A stretch of DNA of 64,000 bases, taken from assembly GCA_029202545.1 (NCBI GenBank), contig CP119311.1, positions 3,596,001 to 3,660,000 of the forward strand. The letters run 5' to 3'. A model generated the notes under the pieces. It saw only the letters and a list, made by a program, of their open reading frames with translations. It was not told where the DNA came from and did not search any database. Below are positions 47,983-57,661 of the stretch, piece by piece (positions within the stretch are counted from its first letter, which is position 1; each line of letters begins with the position of its first letter). Source of the DNA: Candidatus Pseudobacter hemicellulosilyticus (GTDB lineage Bacteria; Bacteroidota; Bacteroidia; Chitinophagales; Chitinophagaceae). Made by a program: the position numbers and the translations under genes.

Positions 47983-50565
47983 CTATTGTTTCATTACTTT
48001 AATATGTTTTTTCTTGCTGTTGCCGGTGTAGGCGGATAGTACGTATACGCCTGCCGCCAGTTGCTGCATGTCCAGCTCAAACTGGTTCCAGCCCACGCGC
48101 AGGGTAATGGCCCGGTTAGCTGCCAGCTGACCATGCATGCTGGTCAGGGTGAACTGCCATTGACCGGGCTGCTCGCGCAGCAGGATCTTTACCGTGGCCC
48201 GGCCGCGGTTGGGATTGGGGTATACACCCATCACTTCAATCAGCTCATCACCGCACACTTTCAGCTGAACGGTCTTTGTCAGCTCACCTTCACAGCCATC
48301 ACTATCAGTATACGTATAGGTCAGTGTCTGCGGGCCTGCGGCGGGGATCTGCAGGTCCCAGGTATTGCCACTGATGCCTGTGCCGGAGAACACACCACCC
48401 GTAATGCTGGCGGAGAGGCCGAGGGTTTTATCGTCCACACAGACCTCGTCAGGGACCAGCAGGTCCACGGGCATCACGGCTTTGCCGCTGAGCTGTGCCG
48501 GCCGGGTAGTGCTGGTGGTGCCGGTAACGGATATTTTACATTGGAACCATTTGTCGTTGCTGACCAGCGCCTGTGCAGGGGATAAGTTGAGTTGGGCGTT
48601 GGTAGCCCCGTCAATATCCTGCCAGTTACCCTGGCCGTCTTCGCTGATCTGCCACTGGTAGCTGACATTGACCAGGGGGCTGGTGGCGGTTGCAACGGCG
48701 TTGAACAGGGCCGACTGGTTTCCGCATACGGCTGTATCAGCCGGCTGCCCGGTGATGGTCAGGTTGGCGCCGCCAATGGTCAGCAGGCCGTTCACCGGTT
48801 CCACGTAGTAGTTTTCTGCCCATCCGCCAATCACATAGATCGGGTACTGGCCCATTTCGGTTGCGGTCTCTGCTTCCGTCCAGAGGATTGGCTCTTCACT
48901 CAGGCTGCTCACATCATCCCCTGGTACAAAACCCTCATAGCGGATAACAAGATCAGGATTGGCCTCACCAAAAGGCCTGTCGCTATTTTCAGCAATCACG
49001 GTCAATACTTTCGGTTCTATCTGCAGCATGAAATTGATAGGGATGGCCGGGTTATAACTGCTGTTGCCTTCCTGGCTGGCGGTGATCACCGCACTGCCCA
49101 CTTTCCTGATACTGACCGAGCCGTCAGCGGTTACACTGGCTACTTCCGGATCGCTGCTGCTATAGGTAGGCGTTAGTCCAGAACTGGCCATGGCAGCGCC
49201 ATTCACCGGTTCGTCCCCATAAATGCCTTCTGCTACGCCTTCTTCCGTCTGTAACTGCCAGCTGAGGGTCTGCTTCAGCTTACCGGTATTGATACCAGGG
49301 TCCACATAGGCCACGCCCAGGCCGTTCATGCTGGCAGCCCAGCCATAGGCGGGCAGGCGATAGCGCGGGTCCATGGTCACCCGGGGACGGGCAATGGACA
49401 GGCCGCTCACGGTATCCGCATAGTTGGCATATTCCATCGACCAGGCAGTAGTGGGCCGCAGGTTGTAGGAGATATTGCGACCTACCAGTTGCTGGCCGGT
49501 TTGGTCCAGGTAAGTGGCATGGAAGCTGAAGTTGGCAGAGTCATAGACCAGGTCGGGCCAGCTGCCTTCTTCACTGATATTGCTGGGATACCATTCATTG
49601 GTATAATGGGCGCGCATATTATAGAATCCAACAATCTGCTGACTGCCGCCACCGGCATATTCTGCCAGTACAATGGCCGTAACGGAACTGCTGTCGTTAT
49701 CCAGCATGGTGCTGGAAGCGGCAATGCGGGGATGACGGGCCTGGTTGCCAGTCCGTCCGCCAATAGTATCCAGCTGTATGGATGGAAGGAACTCAGATCG
49801 GATATTCGTATTATTCCGGGTGTACCGGATGGCGGCATAAGCTGCTGCCGCGCTGCTGGCTTCTTCCCAGACAGCCATATAGCGGCCGTTGGAGCCAATG
49901 CCACTTCTGCCGAAGGCGAGATGCACATTGCGCAGCCAGGCCGTGCTGCTGGCAATGGTCAGCTGGTTCTGCTCAAAACTGAGACCGCCATCTGCACTCA
50001 GCCTATACCTGATCTGGCTGCTGCCGGAAATATTCACGGAATAGGCAATGGCCAGGCTATAGGTGCTGATGTACTCGGCCGGGATAATTTTATCTGAAGC
50101 GGCAGAGAAGCCGGTGATGGTAGCGGAGGCAGGGAAAGATTCAAGATAAGGATTGCCGATCGGTTGCAGGGTAATGCCGTTGAAGCTGTACACTGCAATG
50201 GAGCTTTCCTGTGTCTGCGTGTTTTCCTGCACAACAAATAAAAAGGAACGCATCCAGCTATGGAATTTGCCGGCGGCTATCACCTGGAAGTATTTGATCC
50301 GGGAATTGGCCACCAGGGAGGAATAGAGGGTGGTCCAGGTAACGCCGTTGTCTTTGGAACAACGATAAACGATGCCGCCTTTATTGCCCTCGGTAACGGT
50401 ATGCGCGGCATAGATCCAGCCGTTATGCGCAATATCCAGTTCCACCTGCTGCTGGTCCTGGGTGGATTGGTCATTGATCCGGTGATCAATACCGGGGGCC
50501 TGGGCAAAGGATAGGTTGACTAACAGCAATACAAAGAAAGCAGTGAGTACGGTACGGGGTTGCAT
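47983..50565 (-). CDS. T9SS-sorted multidomain surface protein with propeller, MBG and Ig-like domains
   Basis: This is an 860-residue secreted protein with a signal peptide ending at LSFAQ. Residues ~30-430 look like a BNR/sialidase-like propeller (YRCSKDNGVTWTTLYS, YRLSADGGLSFEQNQL). An Ig-like domain follows at ~440-510, an MBG domain at ~510-605 (LTVIAENSDRPFGEANPDLV), an Ig-like SYQWQISEDG domain at ~620-690 and a domain of unclear fold. The C-terminal ~75 residues are a type A T9SS sorting domain (VYPNPNRGRATVKI, WNQFELDMQQLAAGVYVLSA). It would cross the outer membrane by the type IX system and be anchored to the surface. No catalytic residues are evident. Confidence 0.88.
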   Translation of the reverse strand: MQPRTVLTAFFVLLLVNLSFAQAPGIDHRINDQSTQDQQQVELDIAHNGWIYAAHTVTEGNKGGIVYRCSKDNGVTWTTLYSSLVANSRIKYFQVIAAGKFHSWMRSFLFVVQENTQTQESSIAVYSFNGITLQPIGNPYLESFPASATITGFSAASDKIIPAEYISTYSLAIAYSVNISGSSQIRYRLSADGGLSFEQNQLTIASSTAWLRNVHLAFGRSGIGSNGRYMAVWEEASSAAAAYAAIRYTRNNTNIRSEFLPSIQLDTIGGRTGNQARHPRIAASSTMLDNDSSSVTAIVLAEYAGGGSQQIVGFYNMRAHYTNEWYPSNISEEGSWPDLVYDSANFSFHATYLDQTGQQLVGRNISYNLRPTTAWSMEYANYADTVSGLSIARPRVTMDPRYRLPAYGWAASMNGLGVAYVDPGINTGKLKQTLSWQLQTEEGVAEGIYGDEPVNGAAMASSGLTPTYSSSDPEVASVTADGSVSIRKVGSAVITASQEGNSSYNPAIPINFMLQIEPKVLTVIAENSDRPFGEANPDLVIRYEGFVPGDDVSSLSEEPILWTEAETATEMGQYPIYVIGGWAENYYVEPVNGLLTIGGANLTITGQPADTAVCGNQSALFNAVATATSPLVNVSYQWQISEDGQGNWQDIDGATNAQLNLSPAQALVSNDKWFQCKISVTGTTSTTRPAQLSGKAVMPVDLLVPDEVCVDDKTLGLSASITGGVFSGTGISGNTWDLQIPAAGPQTLTYTYTDSDGCEGELTKTVQLKVCGDELIEVMGVYPNPNRGRATVKILLREQPGQWQFTLTSMHGQLAANRAITLRVGWNQFELDMQQLAAGVYVLSAYTGNSKKKHIKVMKQ
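49208..49216 (+). repeat. Recurrent word GGTTCGTCC, copy 6
   Basis: This copy is inside the T9SS-protein gene, on the non-coding strand; the coding strand encodes GDEPVN here. Confidence 0.6.
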
Positions 50566-51000
50566 AGCGATTTTTCAGGATTTTGATTACGTGCGATCCA
50601 AAATACATACAAAACGCAAAAAAATCCAGAAAAATATATATGTACCGTATTAAATATTCAATATTTTTTTCTTGTCAGGAGTATCCCGGACTGGCTGAAA
50701 AATGTTGTCTATCAATTCATTTGGGACGAACCAATAAAAACAGCGATGCAACGCTGAACTGTTGTAGCAGACATGTCGATTAGTCAGCATATAAAATACG
50801 GTGAAAATACGGGCTCATGGCATCAACAATCTTTGTAATCTTACAATAAGACCATCTCCCCCAATAGCCAATCCGGCTTCCCTTTGATGCGCACCTGTTC
50901 CTCCCTATAGTTTGTCAGTTGCTTCCTGCCTGGTGCAGACCTGCCTGCCCTGTGAAACTGCTATGCGGGTACTTATCATTAACCTTTAAAAACACCACAC
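50566..51000. other. 435-base divergent spacer, AT-rich left part
   Basis: This gap lies between the T9SS protein gene (minus) and the DyP peroxidase gene (plus). The left 120 bases are very AT-rich with A/T tracts and likely hold the minus-strand promoter. One GGACGAACC copy is at 50724-50732. A 66-codon frame (50583-50783) has no recognisable content. I see no RNA gene. Confidence 0.5.
50724..50732 (-). repeat. Recurrent word GGTTCGTCC, copy 7 (extended form)
   Basis: This copy is in the divergent spacer upstream of the DyP gene; the minus strand reads ATTGGTTCGTCC. Confidence 0.6.
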
Positions 51001-52752
51001 ATGAGCAATTCCACCAATCCTCCTGCAGGAGATGCTGTGCCATCTCCCGGCGTCCCGCCTATCCTGGCCCGCCAAAGACCGGTGCCGGACAACCAGCTGG
51101 ATGCTGCGGGCAACGAAGCGTACAAAGCCCTGTTCAGTTTGTTGCAGGGCAATATCCTGAAAGGACATGGCCGTGATTTCAGCGCCAATATTTTTGTGGA
51201 GTTCAGCGCCAGTGCTGAAGTTGTGGCCGACTGGCTCCAGGCCGAAGCGCTGGGCATCACTTCGGCCGCCACACAATTGAAAGAAAGTATCCAGTTCAAA
51301 AAGTTCGGTATACCCGGCGCGCTCTTTAAAAATATTTACCTGACCGCACACCTGTACCGCTACCTGGACATTGCCGGCATAGATACGGCCTTTGCAGATC
51401 CCGGAACGCCCGGCGTACCGGTGCTGCCGCAGGAAGCCAATTTCCTGGGTGGTATGAAAGTGGCGGCCCCCGATCTTTCTGATGACCTTCCGGCTATTGA
51501 AGCAAGGCAGGATAACGGTTCCGCAGAACCGCTGGAGCAGGCTTACCTGGAGGACAGGATCCATGCCCTGATCCTGCTGGCCGATGATGATGAAGGTTAT
51601 CTCCAGCGCGTGACCCGTGAGTTCATCACGCTGTTTGAAGCCGGTAACGGGGTCAATGGACCGCTGGGTACGGTGCTGGCGGTAGAGCTGGGTAAGGCCC
51701 TGCGGAACGATGAGGACGAGGGTATTGAACATTTTGGCTATGTGGATGGCAGGAGCCAGCCCCTGTTCCTGGCCTCCGATTTCAAGCCGCTGGTGCTGAC
51801 GGATGACGGCGGGATTGATGTACACAAAAGCCGGGAAAAGATCAATGAGAAAGCGAAGAAGAAAGAGCGGGGCGATATCCATATCTGGAATCCCTTTGCC
51901 AGCCTGGACCTGGTGCTGCTGCCCGACAGTCTGGCCGGGGACGCCAATGCCTTCGGCAGTTATTTTGTGTTCCGCAAACTGGAGCAGGATGTCCTGCGCT
52001 TCACCATGGAAGAGCAGAACCTGGCGGACAGCCTGGGCCTGATAGGCCAGGACCGGGAGCGGGCCGGCGCTATGGCGGTGGGGCGTTTCCGTGACGGCAC
52101 GCCGCTGGTGCTGCAATCTTCTGACGGTATGGTCCCGGCCAAGGCCAATAATTTCCGCTATGATGGACTGGATGCCCACCTGCAGCCCGCCACTGCGCCG
52201 GGCGCAGCGTCCGATGAGGACGGCCTGCGCTGTCCTTTCCATGCGCATATCCGCAAGACCAATCCCCGGCAGAGCACGGCCCCTTTCACCGGGCCGGGGC
52301 CGGAAGAAGAACAGGAAAAAGAAGATCGTAAACGGCGTATCACCCGCCGGGGTATTCCTTATGGTTCAAGAGAAAAAGCACCGGATACTTTCCAGGCCCT
52401 GGATGATCTGCCTACGGGCGGGGTAGGACTACTGTTCGGTTGTTTCCAGTCCAGCATTTCCCACCAGTTCTCCTTCATGCAGAAGACCTGGGTCAACAAT
52501 ACCGGTTTTAAGAGGGCAGAAGTGGGAGAAGATCCGCTGATAGGCCAGCGTGCTGATCCGGATGCCAACCCGGCGCAGCCCCAGCATTGGCGTGCTGCCT
52601 ATGGGGAAGAAGAAGTGATGCCGGATGTAGAATTCCCGGGCACCCATCCTGTTGCTTTTGCCTTCAGTGATTTTATTAAGTTCAGGGGCGGCGAATTTTT
52701 CTTTGCGCCCAGCCTGGCGTTTTTCAGGAAATTACCGGGACTGCTGCCGTAA
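51001..52752 (+). CDS. DyP-type haem peroxidase
   Basis: This is a 583-residue dye-decolourising peroxidase of the long branch. It has the N-terminal QGNILKGHGR block, the distal GxxDG motif as GYVDGRSQP (Asp249), GSYFVFRKLEQDV, the proximal CPFHAHIRKTNPR with axial haem ligand His416, the distal Arg in RITRRGIPYG (Arg449 or 450), and FQSSISHQFSFMQKTW. All key residues are intact. No Sec or Tat signal and no obvious encapsulin-targeting C-terminal peptide are present, so it is probably cytoplasmic. DyP enzymes oxidise dyes, phenols or haem-like compounds with peroxide. Confidence 0.94.
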   Translation: MSNSTNPPAGDAVPSPGVPPILARQRPVPDNQLDAAGNEAYKALFSLLQGNILKGHGRDFSANIFVEFSASAEVVADWLQAEALGITSAATQLKESIQFKKFGIPGALFKNIYLTAHLYRYLDIAGIDTAFADPGTPGVPVLPQEANFLGGMKVAAPDLSDDLPAIEARQDNGSAEPLEQAYLEDRIHALILLADDDEGYLQRVTREFITLFEAGNGVNGPLGTVLAVELGKALRNDEDEGIEHFGYVDGRSQPLFLASDFKPLVLTDDGGIDVHKSREKINEKAKKKERGDIHIWNPFASLDLVLLPDSLAGDANAFGSYFVFRKLEQDVLRFTMEEQNLADSLGLIGQDRERAGAMAVGRFRDGTPLVLQSSDGMVPAKANNFRYDGLDAHLQPATAPGAASDEDGLRCPFHAHIRKTNPRQSTAPFTGPGPEEEQEKEDRKRRITRRGIPYGSREKAPDTFQALDDLPTGGVGLLFGCFQSSISHQFSFMQKTWVNNTGFKRAEVGEDPLIGQRADPDANPAQPQHWRAAYGEEEVMPDVEFPGTHPVAFAFSDFIKFRGGEFFFAPSLAFFRKLPGLLP

Positions 52753-52768
52753 AAAACAGGAGGCCGGT

Positions 52769-53581
52769 TCATTGGCGGGTGAACAATAATACGGCGGCGC
52801 CACCCAGTTCAATCTGGTCCTCGTGTTGCAAGGCATGCGCTACGCCCTGGATGGTCAGGTGCTTGACCTTGTCGTCGGCAGTATGTACCCGGGTTTTGTT
52901 TCCGTTTTCCGGCAAGCCGCCCTTGTCGGGGTATAAAAAATACTGGTCCTGTGCAGGATCGTAAATGATGTATGCGTGGTCGCGGCTGACATGTGCGTTG
53001 GCCCGGCCCGCATTTTCATCATAGCCGGTCTCATCGCTGTCCAGGAAAGCGATATCGTTACGGCGTATCCTGCCGGAAGCCAGCTGCGGCTGATTGGTTC
53101 GTCCAATAAAATATTTCTGCTGGACCTGCGGATCCAGCAGGTAACTGCTGCAAGCTGCCTGCCCGGACAATACTTCCAGCCTTGCCGTGGATTGACGGGC
53201 CGTATTGCGCTCGCCGGCCCTGCGGACGGTTAATCCCAAGGCCCCTTCCTGTATGCAATGTTCCGGCAGCGGACCATTGATGAGCGACCAGCTGAAGACC
53301 CAGTCGGGCTCCAGCTGTATGAAATGGTTCTGCAGTTTTCTTTCCAGGTGTTCCGTACGGAACAGGCCCGGCCGGTCCACGCAAAGCGCCACACCCGCCG
53401 CTTCTTCCTGCTCATGGTTTTCACAATGCACATAGAGATGCAGCGCGGCCAGCGACAAACTCTTTTCATCCACATAAGGCTGCAGGGCATGCAGGATAAA
53501 AGCCGTGATGGCTTCTCTTTTTAATAATGTGGCCGGCAGGCTATTGTCCGGCATGCTGGCTTTGGCGAATAGTTTTTTCAT
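52769..53581 (-). CDS. FHA-domain protein, last gene of the cell-wall phospho-signalling operon
   Basis: This cytoplasmic protein has ~270 residues. Residues ~15-115 form an alpha/beta domain (REAITAFILHALQPYVDEKS, LAALHLYVHCENHEQ) recalling the N-terminal domain of actinobacterial FhaA. The FHA domain is at ~165-268: YFIGRTNQPQL with the conserved GR, NAHVSRDHAYI with the phospho-Thr-binding Ser-Arg-xx-His, and GNKTRV. It should bind phosphothreonine made by the operon kinase. The ATG at 53581 (or 53587) overlaps the SEDS-PBP gene by over 40 bases, indicating translational coupling. The word GGACGAACC encodes part of GRTN in the FHA domain. Confidence 0.87.
   Translation of the reverse strand: MKKLFAKASMPDNSLPATLLKREAITAFILHALQPYVDEKSLSLAALHLYVHCENHEQEEAAGVALCVDRPGLFRTEHLERKLQNHFIQLEPDWVFSWSLINGPLPEHCIQEGALGLTVRRAGERNTARQSTARLEVLSGQAACSSYLLDPQVQQKYFIGRTNQPQLASGRIRRNDIAFLDSDETGYDENAGRANAHVSRDHAYIIYDPAQDQYFLYPDKGGLPENGNKTRVHTADDKVKHLTIQGVAHALQHEDQIELGGAAVLLFTRQ
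53096..53104 (+). repeat. Recurrent word GGTTCGTCC, copy 8 (extended form)
   Basis: This copy is inside the second FHA gene and reads ATTGGTTCGTCC on the + strand, opposite to the coding strand. Confidence 0.6.
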
Positions 53582-56500
53582 GTTCATTTTTTTGAGCTTG
53601 CAGTTGGGTTGCTTTGGGGGCTTCCTTTTGAAAGGATTCCATATACCCGCGTTTCTCCAGGATGGCGGCTACGGTATTGCCGATGGTCACGGCGTTGGCC
53701 GAGCTTTCGCCGCCTTCAATCCGCACGCAGGCCACGGTGCAGGAGTTCCGGCCTGGTACGGGCGCAAAGAATACATACCAGCCATCGGCTGTTTTGACGC
53801 CCTGCACTACCCGCTCGGGCGTGCCTGTTTTACCTGCTACGCGCAGTTTTTTGATCTTGGGCCGGCCCGGCGGGTTGGACTGATCTATCATATAATCCCG
53901 CAGCAGCCTGGCTGACGCTGTATCCTGGGCTATGTGGACGCCCTGGGCCAGCGGGGCGGGGATACCGGATTCGGCAAGCACATACCGGGATGGCTGCAGG
54001 GAACCGTTGTTGGCAATAGCGCCGGCCATCCGGGCCATGGACGCCGGTGTGGATGTCAACACGCTCTGGCCCCAGGCCAGCCCGGAAAAATCACTCCGGT
54101 ACCTTCTTGTTTTACCTGCATAGAGCGGATTGCTGTACGCTTTGCGATCATGGTTCAGCAGGTTCTTCCGCCAGTTCTCCAGGTCGGCCGCATGCTGCTG
54201 CACATTGCTGGTGGGTGTGTAGGCATAACCTCCTTTTTGCAGGAGGAACATACCGGTGGCCTCGTAGAGTGCAGCCATCTGCTCTTCCAGGTTATTGTCG
54301 TTGGCCAGCCGGATAAAATAGATATTGCTGGAATTAACGATGGCCTCGTGCATATCCACATAGGCCACTTTGGGAACAAAGGGTTCCTGTTCATTCTTGT
54401 TATCGCGGAAGATCTCGGCGCGGTAAATATCATTATAGCGGATATCGGTAGCGGGTGTCCCCAGTTTGTTGAGACCGGCCATGGCCGTCAGGATCTTGGC
54501 GGTAGAGCCGGGCGCCGTGGCGTAGGTCATGCCCAGGTCCCTGTCAGTAACGGGGATGGATAACTGCTCCCGTTGCCGGTCCGGCAATTCCAGCAATTCC
54601 GGTGCGGCGGTATTGGGTAGGGGGTGCAGGGCGGAGGCCAGCAGCTCGCCACTGGCGGCATCCAGTACTACCACGGCTATCCGCCTGTTGGCAAAGGCGC
54701 TGCTTTGCAGGGAATCCTGCAACTCCACCTGGAGGGCGGCGTCTACGCTGAGGGTCAGGTTACGGTCCTTTTCCCGGATGGCGCGGACGGGTGCAGCATC
54801 GGGATCAATGCCGGCGGCCAGGCCGTCAATGAGCGGTGTATAATCATACCTGGCCAGGGGTGTGCTGGCGGCAATAGGTTTGGTAAAGCGGTCCGGCTGG
54901 TACAGGGTCTGGATGGGTTCCTGCCATTCCCGGCTGATGCCAAAACCACGGAGCGCCGTGAGGTGGCGGGATTCAGCGTAGTAACCATTCTGCTGGCCCC
55001 AGAAAAGGCGGGTATTGAAATCGCCTGTCCAGAAGAACAGTTCATCGCCAAAAGGGTACAATCTTCTTTTATGACTGTGCTGAAGGTCCTGCAGGATTTG
55101 CGGATCCAGACCGGCCGCCCGGAGGCTGTCGGCCTGCTGTTGCAGCCGGCCCTGCTCACTGGTGGCCAGCACCAGTCCTTTGCGGTCATAGATAGTACCG
55201 GCCGCCAGGAGGCGCATCAGTTTATCTATCCGGGGATTATAGCTGTATACCGGCAGGCCGCTGCGCATCACCACGCGGGATTGTTTCACCAGGTATTCTT
55301 TCCGGTCCAGCACCTGGATGAAAAATAAACGGGTAACCAGCACCGTCATGCCGGCTATAAAGAACAGGATGCCGGTGACCAGGACGGGATCGTATTGCTG
55401 CCTGATATAGGTCTGCTGGCTTTGCTGTCCCTGGCGGCCGGAGATACCGGCTACCAGGCCCAGGGCGGCCAGGTTGACGATAAGGGATATTTTACCATAG
55501 CTCAGGAAGGGCACGGCCACCCCGGTAAGGGGCAACAGGCCGAAGGCGCCGCCTGCTATCAGCAGCAGCTGGCAGCCGATGGAGATAGCGATGCCGGCAC
55601 AGATATAAAAGCTGAAGGGCTGGCCGGAGCGACGGCCATTCACAAAGATGCGGTAGAGCAACAGGGCAAAGAGACCGAAGATACTGACAAGCCCTATCCA
55701 GCCCAGCTCTTCACCGATGCTGGAAAGGATCATATCGGTATGGGCGGCGGGCATGGTATTGGGAAAACCTTTGCCGATGCCCTGGCCGCTGAAGCCGCCG
55801 GCCGAGAGGGTCCAGTAGCTATGCGCCAGGTGATCTCCGCCAAACACATCATTGTTCCAGGGTTGCAGCCACATGGCCTTTCGGTCCGCCAGTCGCTGCC
55901 CGATACCCGGCAGCTGATCGCCAAAGGTAAAGGCCGTCATCACCAGCAACAGGATCACGGGTGCATCGGCAATTGCGGCCAGGGCCCCGTACCAGCGGGT
56001 GCTGCGCAGCTGGCCCTGGAATAATAAGGTGAGGATCACCAGGCCGAAAGCAATAGCGGTGGCTATCCAGCCGGGCAGCCAGACCAGCAGCAGGCAATAC
56101 ACGATACCGGTGAGCAGGGTAAGCCATAGATTACCGCGGGCTATACTATAGAAAAAGAGAAAAGTGAAACATAGTACCAGTGCGGGACCCATATCCCCCA
56201 TGAGCAGGTAGAGGACCAGCAGGATAGCGATGCCCGCCAGTACGCCCCAGTTCAGGAGGAAACGCCAGCGTATATCCGATAAGCTGCGGAGCTTATCGGC
56301 ATTGGCGGCAAAAAAGCCGGCCAGGAAAAAGAGCAGCAGGTACTTGGTGATCTCGCTGGGCTGGAAGCTGATACCGCCCAGTACCAGGTTCACTTTCACG
56401 CCGCTGCCTTCAGGGCCGCTGCCCATGATAGCCGTGAGCAGGGCCAGGCCGATGGCCATGGCCAGCCAGGTCCAGCCTTTGGACTGGTAGCTGCGGCGGC

Positions 56501-57647
56501 TCCGGAAATTAGCCAGTGGATCAAACCACCAGCGGGCGTACCATTTCCCGATATGAATAGTAGATAACAGCAAAAATCCTGCAAGACCAGCCAGTACGCC
56601 TTGCAGGGTCTGGTAGGCCAGGAGTGTGTCCAGCAGCGGATCCTGGATGCTGAACAGCAGCAGGATAGATACGCCGCATAACAATAAAGCGATGGGCAGG
56701 ATATAGGGGTCGGGCGGTTGCCGGCGGAAATGGAGGATACCCTGTGCCAGGAAGAAGCCGAGCAGCAGCAGTCCGGCAATGAGCTGGTAGCTGCGGGTGA
56801 ATGCTTCGGGTGTGCGTATCAGTAAGCTGCCGTCCTCTTTGAGCTGGCTATAGGTGATAGTGCCCAGGAGCCGCAGGGTATGGGGCTGGGCAGTGAATAG
56901 GTAACGGGTGTTCCTGGAGAGGCGGCGGTTGCCCTGGCGGCTGCCGAACTCAAGCCCTGGTTTCATGGGTAGCACGCTGTAGGCGGAGTCCGGGGTCAGT
57001 CCACTGAAAACAAAATGTCCCTGGGCATTGGTACGCGCATAAGCGGTAGCGCCGGTGAGGGAGTCCGGGTTATCGGTGGCAATATGCTGCAGCAGCTGCA
57101 CCAGTACACCCGACATGGGCAGCTCCTTGTCTTTTACTGTTCCGCTGATGGTATAGCCGGCAGGTCCCAGGGATAAAGTAGCGGGGAAAGAGCGCGGATG
57201 ATGCAGCTCGGCGGCATACAGGGCGGAATCAAAGCCCAGTCGCTGCCGTGATGCGGTAAGTCGTTGCTGGAAATCAGCGCCGCCGATGGGCGATTGCCAG
57301 GCTATGGGTGCTGTGATGGCAAAACCTTTTTTATTGAGTGCGCCCAGGTTCTCCGGCAGCTGGCCCCGGCGCAGGGCCAATGTCAGCGAGTCACTGAACA
57401 GTTCCCTATCCCGTGGATCAGTAAAGTAGCGGTTGGTAACCAGGATCTGGTCCAGCACCTGCCGGTCCATGGTGGGTTCCAGCTGTATGGCGGCGCCACG
57501 CTGTAACCCGGCAGCAGCCTGGTCCAGCTGGGGTTTAAGCTGCCGGAACAGTAAAAAGAACAGCAGCGCCAGCAGGCAGGCGGCGCCCGTCAGCAGGAGC
57601 CATCCTTTGCCGCGTACAGAAGGGGTATGGTGGGAAGCATTGTGCAT
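53541..57647 (-). CDS. Natural fusion of SEDS (RodA/FtsW) glycosyltransferase and class B penicillin-binding protein
   Basis: This 1368-residue protein joins the two peptidoglycan-synthesis activities. Residues ~15-35 are a membrane anchor; ~40-280 are extracytoplasmic with a Cna-B-like domain (YTISGTVKDKELPMSGVLVQ). Residues ~285-735 form the SEDS membrane domain: FQPSEITKY at 428-436, PAAHTDMILSSIGEELGWIG around 633-652 and LPLTGVAVPFLSYGKISL at 705-722. A further membrane segment at ~755-778 leads into the PBP part, with pedestal IYDRKGLVLA at 819 and a transpeptidase domain: SxxK as STAK (Ser1048, Lys1051), SSN (1106-1108), KTG (1273-1275). All motifs are intact. It should polymerise and cross-link glycan strands. 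Confidence 0.93.
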   Translation of the reverse strand: MHNASHHTPSVRGKGWLLLTGAACLLALLFFLLFRQLKPQLDQAAAGLQRGAAIQLEPTMDRQVLDQILVTNRYFTDPRDRELFSDSLTLALRRGQLPENLGALNKKGFAITAPIAWQSPIGGADFQQRLTASRQRLGFDSALYAAELHHPRSFPATLSLGPAGYTISGTVKDKELPMSGVLVQLLQHIATDNPDSLTGATAYARTNAQGHFVFSGLTPDSAYSVLPMKPGLEFGSRQGNRRLSRNTRYLFTAQPHTLRLLGTITYSQLKEDGSLLIRTPEAFTRSYQLIAGLLLLGFFLAQGILHFRRQPPDPYILPIALLLCGVSILLLFSIQDPLLDTLLAYQTLQGVLAGLAGFLLLSTIHIGKWYARWWFDPLANFRSRRSYQSKGWTWLAMAIGLALLTAIMGSGPEGSGVKVNLVLGGISFQPSEITKYLLLFFLAGFFAANADKLRSLSDIRWRFLLNWGVLAGIAILLVLYLLMGDMGPALVLCFTFLFFYSIARGNLWLTLLTGIVYCLLLVWLPGWIATAIAFGLVILTLLFQGQLRSTRWYGALAAIADAPVILLLVMTAFTFGDQLPGIGQRLADRKAMWLQPWNNDVFGGDHLAHSYWTLSAGGFSGQGIGKGFPNTMPAAHTDMILSSIGEELGWIGLVSIFGLFALLLYRIFVNGRRSGQPFSFYICAGIAISIGCQLLLIAGGAFGLLPLTGVAVPFLSYGKISLIVNLAALGLVAGISGRQGQQSQQTYIRQQYDPVLVTGILFFIAGMTVLVTRLFFIQVLDRKEYLVKQSRVVMRSGLPVYSYNPRIDKLMRLLAAGTIYDRKGLVLATSEQGRLQQQADSLRAAGLDPQILQDLQHSHKRRLYPFGDELFFWTGDFNTRLFWGQQNGYYAESRHLTALRGFGISREWQEPIQTLYQPDRFTKPIAASTPLARYDYTPLIDGLAAGIDPDAAPVRAIREKDRNLTLSVDAALQVELQDSLQSSAFANRRIAVVVLDAASGELLASALHPLPNTAAPELLELPDRQREQLSIPVTDRDLGMTYATAPGSTAKILTAMAGLNKLGTPATDIRYNDIYRAEIFRDNKNEQEPFVPKVAYVDMHEAIVNSSNIYFIRLANDNNLEEQMAALYEATGMFLLQKGGYAYTPTSNVQQHAADLENWRKNLLNHDRKAYSNPLYAGKTRRYRSDFSGLAWGQSVLTSTPASMARMAGAIANNGSLQPSRYVLAESGIPAPLAQGVHIAQDTASARLLRDYMIDQSNPPGRPKIKKLRVAGKTGTPERVVQGVKTADGWYVFFAPVPGRNSCTVACVRIEGGESSANAVTIGNTVAAILEKRGYMESFQKEAPKATQLQAQKNEHEKTIRQSQHAGQ

Positions 57648-57661
57648 GAACAGTTGTTTTA

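Noticed and set aside
50986..52248. 420-codon minus-strand frame opposite the DyP peroxidase gene
   Set aside because: It mirrors the coding frame of a clear DyP enzyme and has no recognisable domain.
51001..52752. DyP peroxidase as encapsulin cargo
   Set aside because: No encapsulin gene is adjacent and the C-terminus (FFRKLPGLLP) does not look like a targeting peptide.
18568..53104. GGTTCGTCC as an operator for one regulator
   Set aside because: Half of the copies lie deep in coding regions of unrelated genes and in both orientations, so a simple promoter operator does not explain the distribution.
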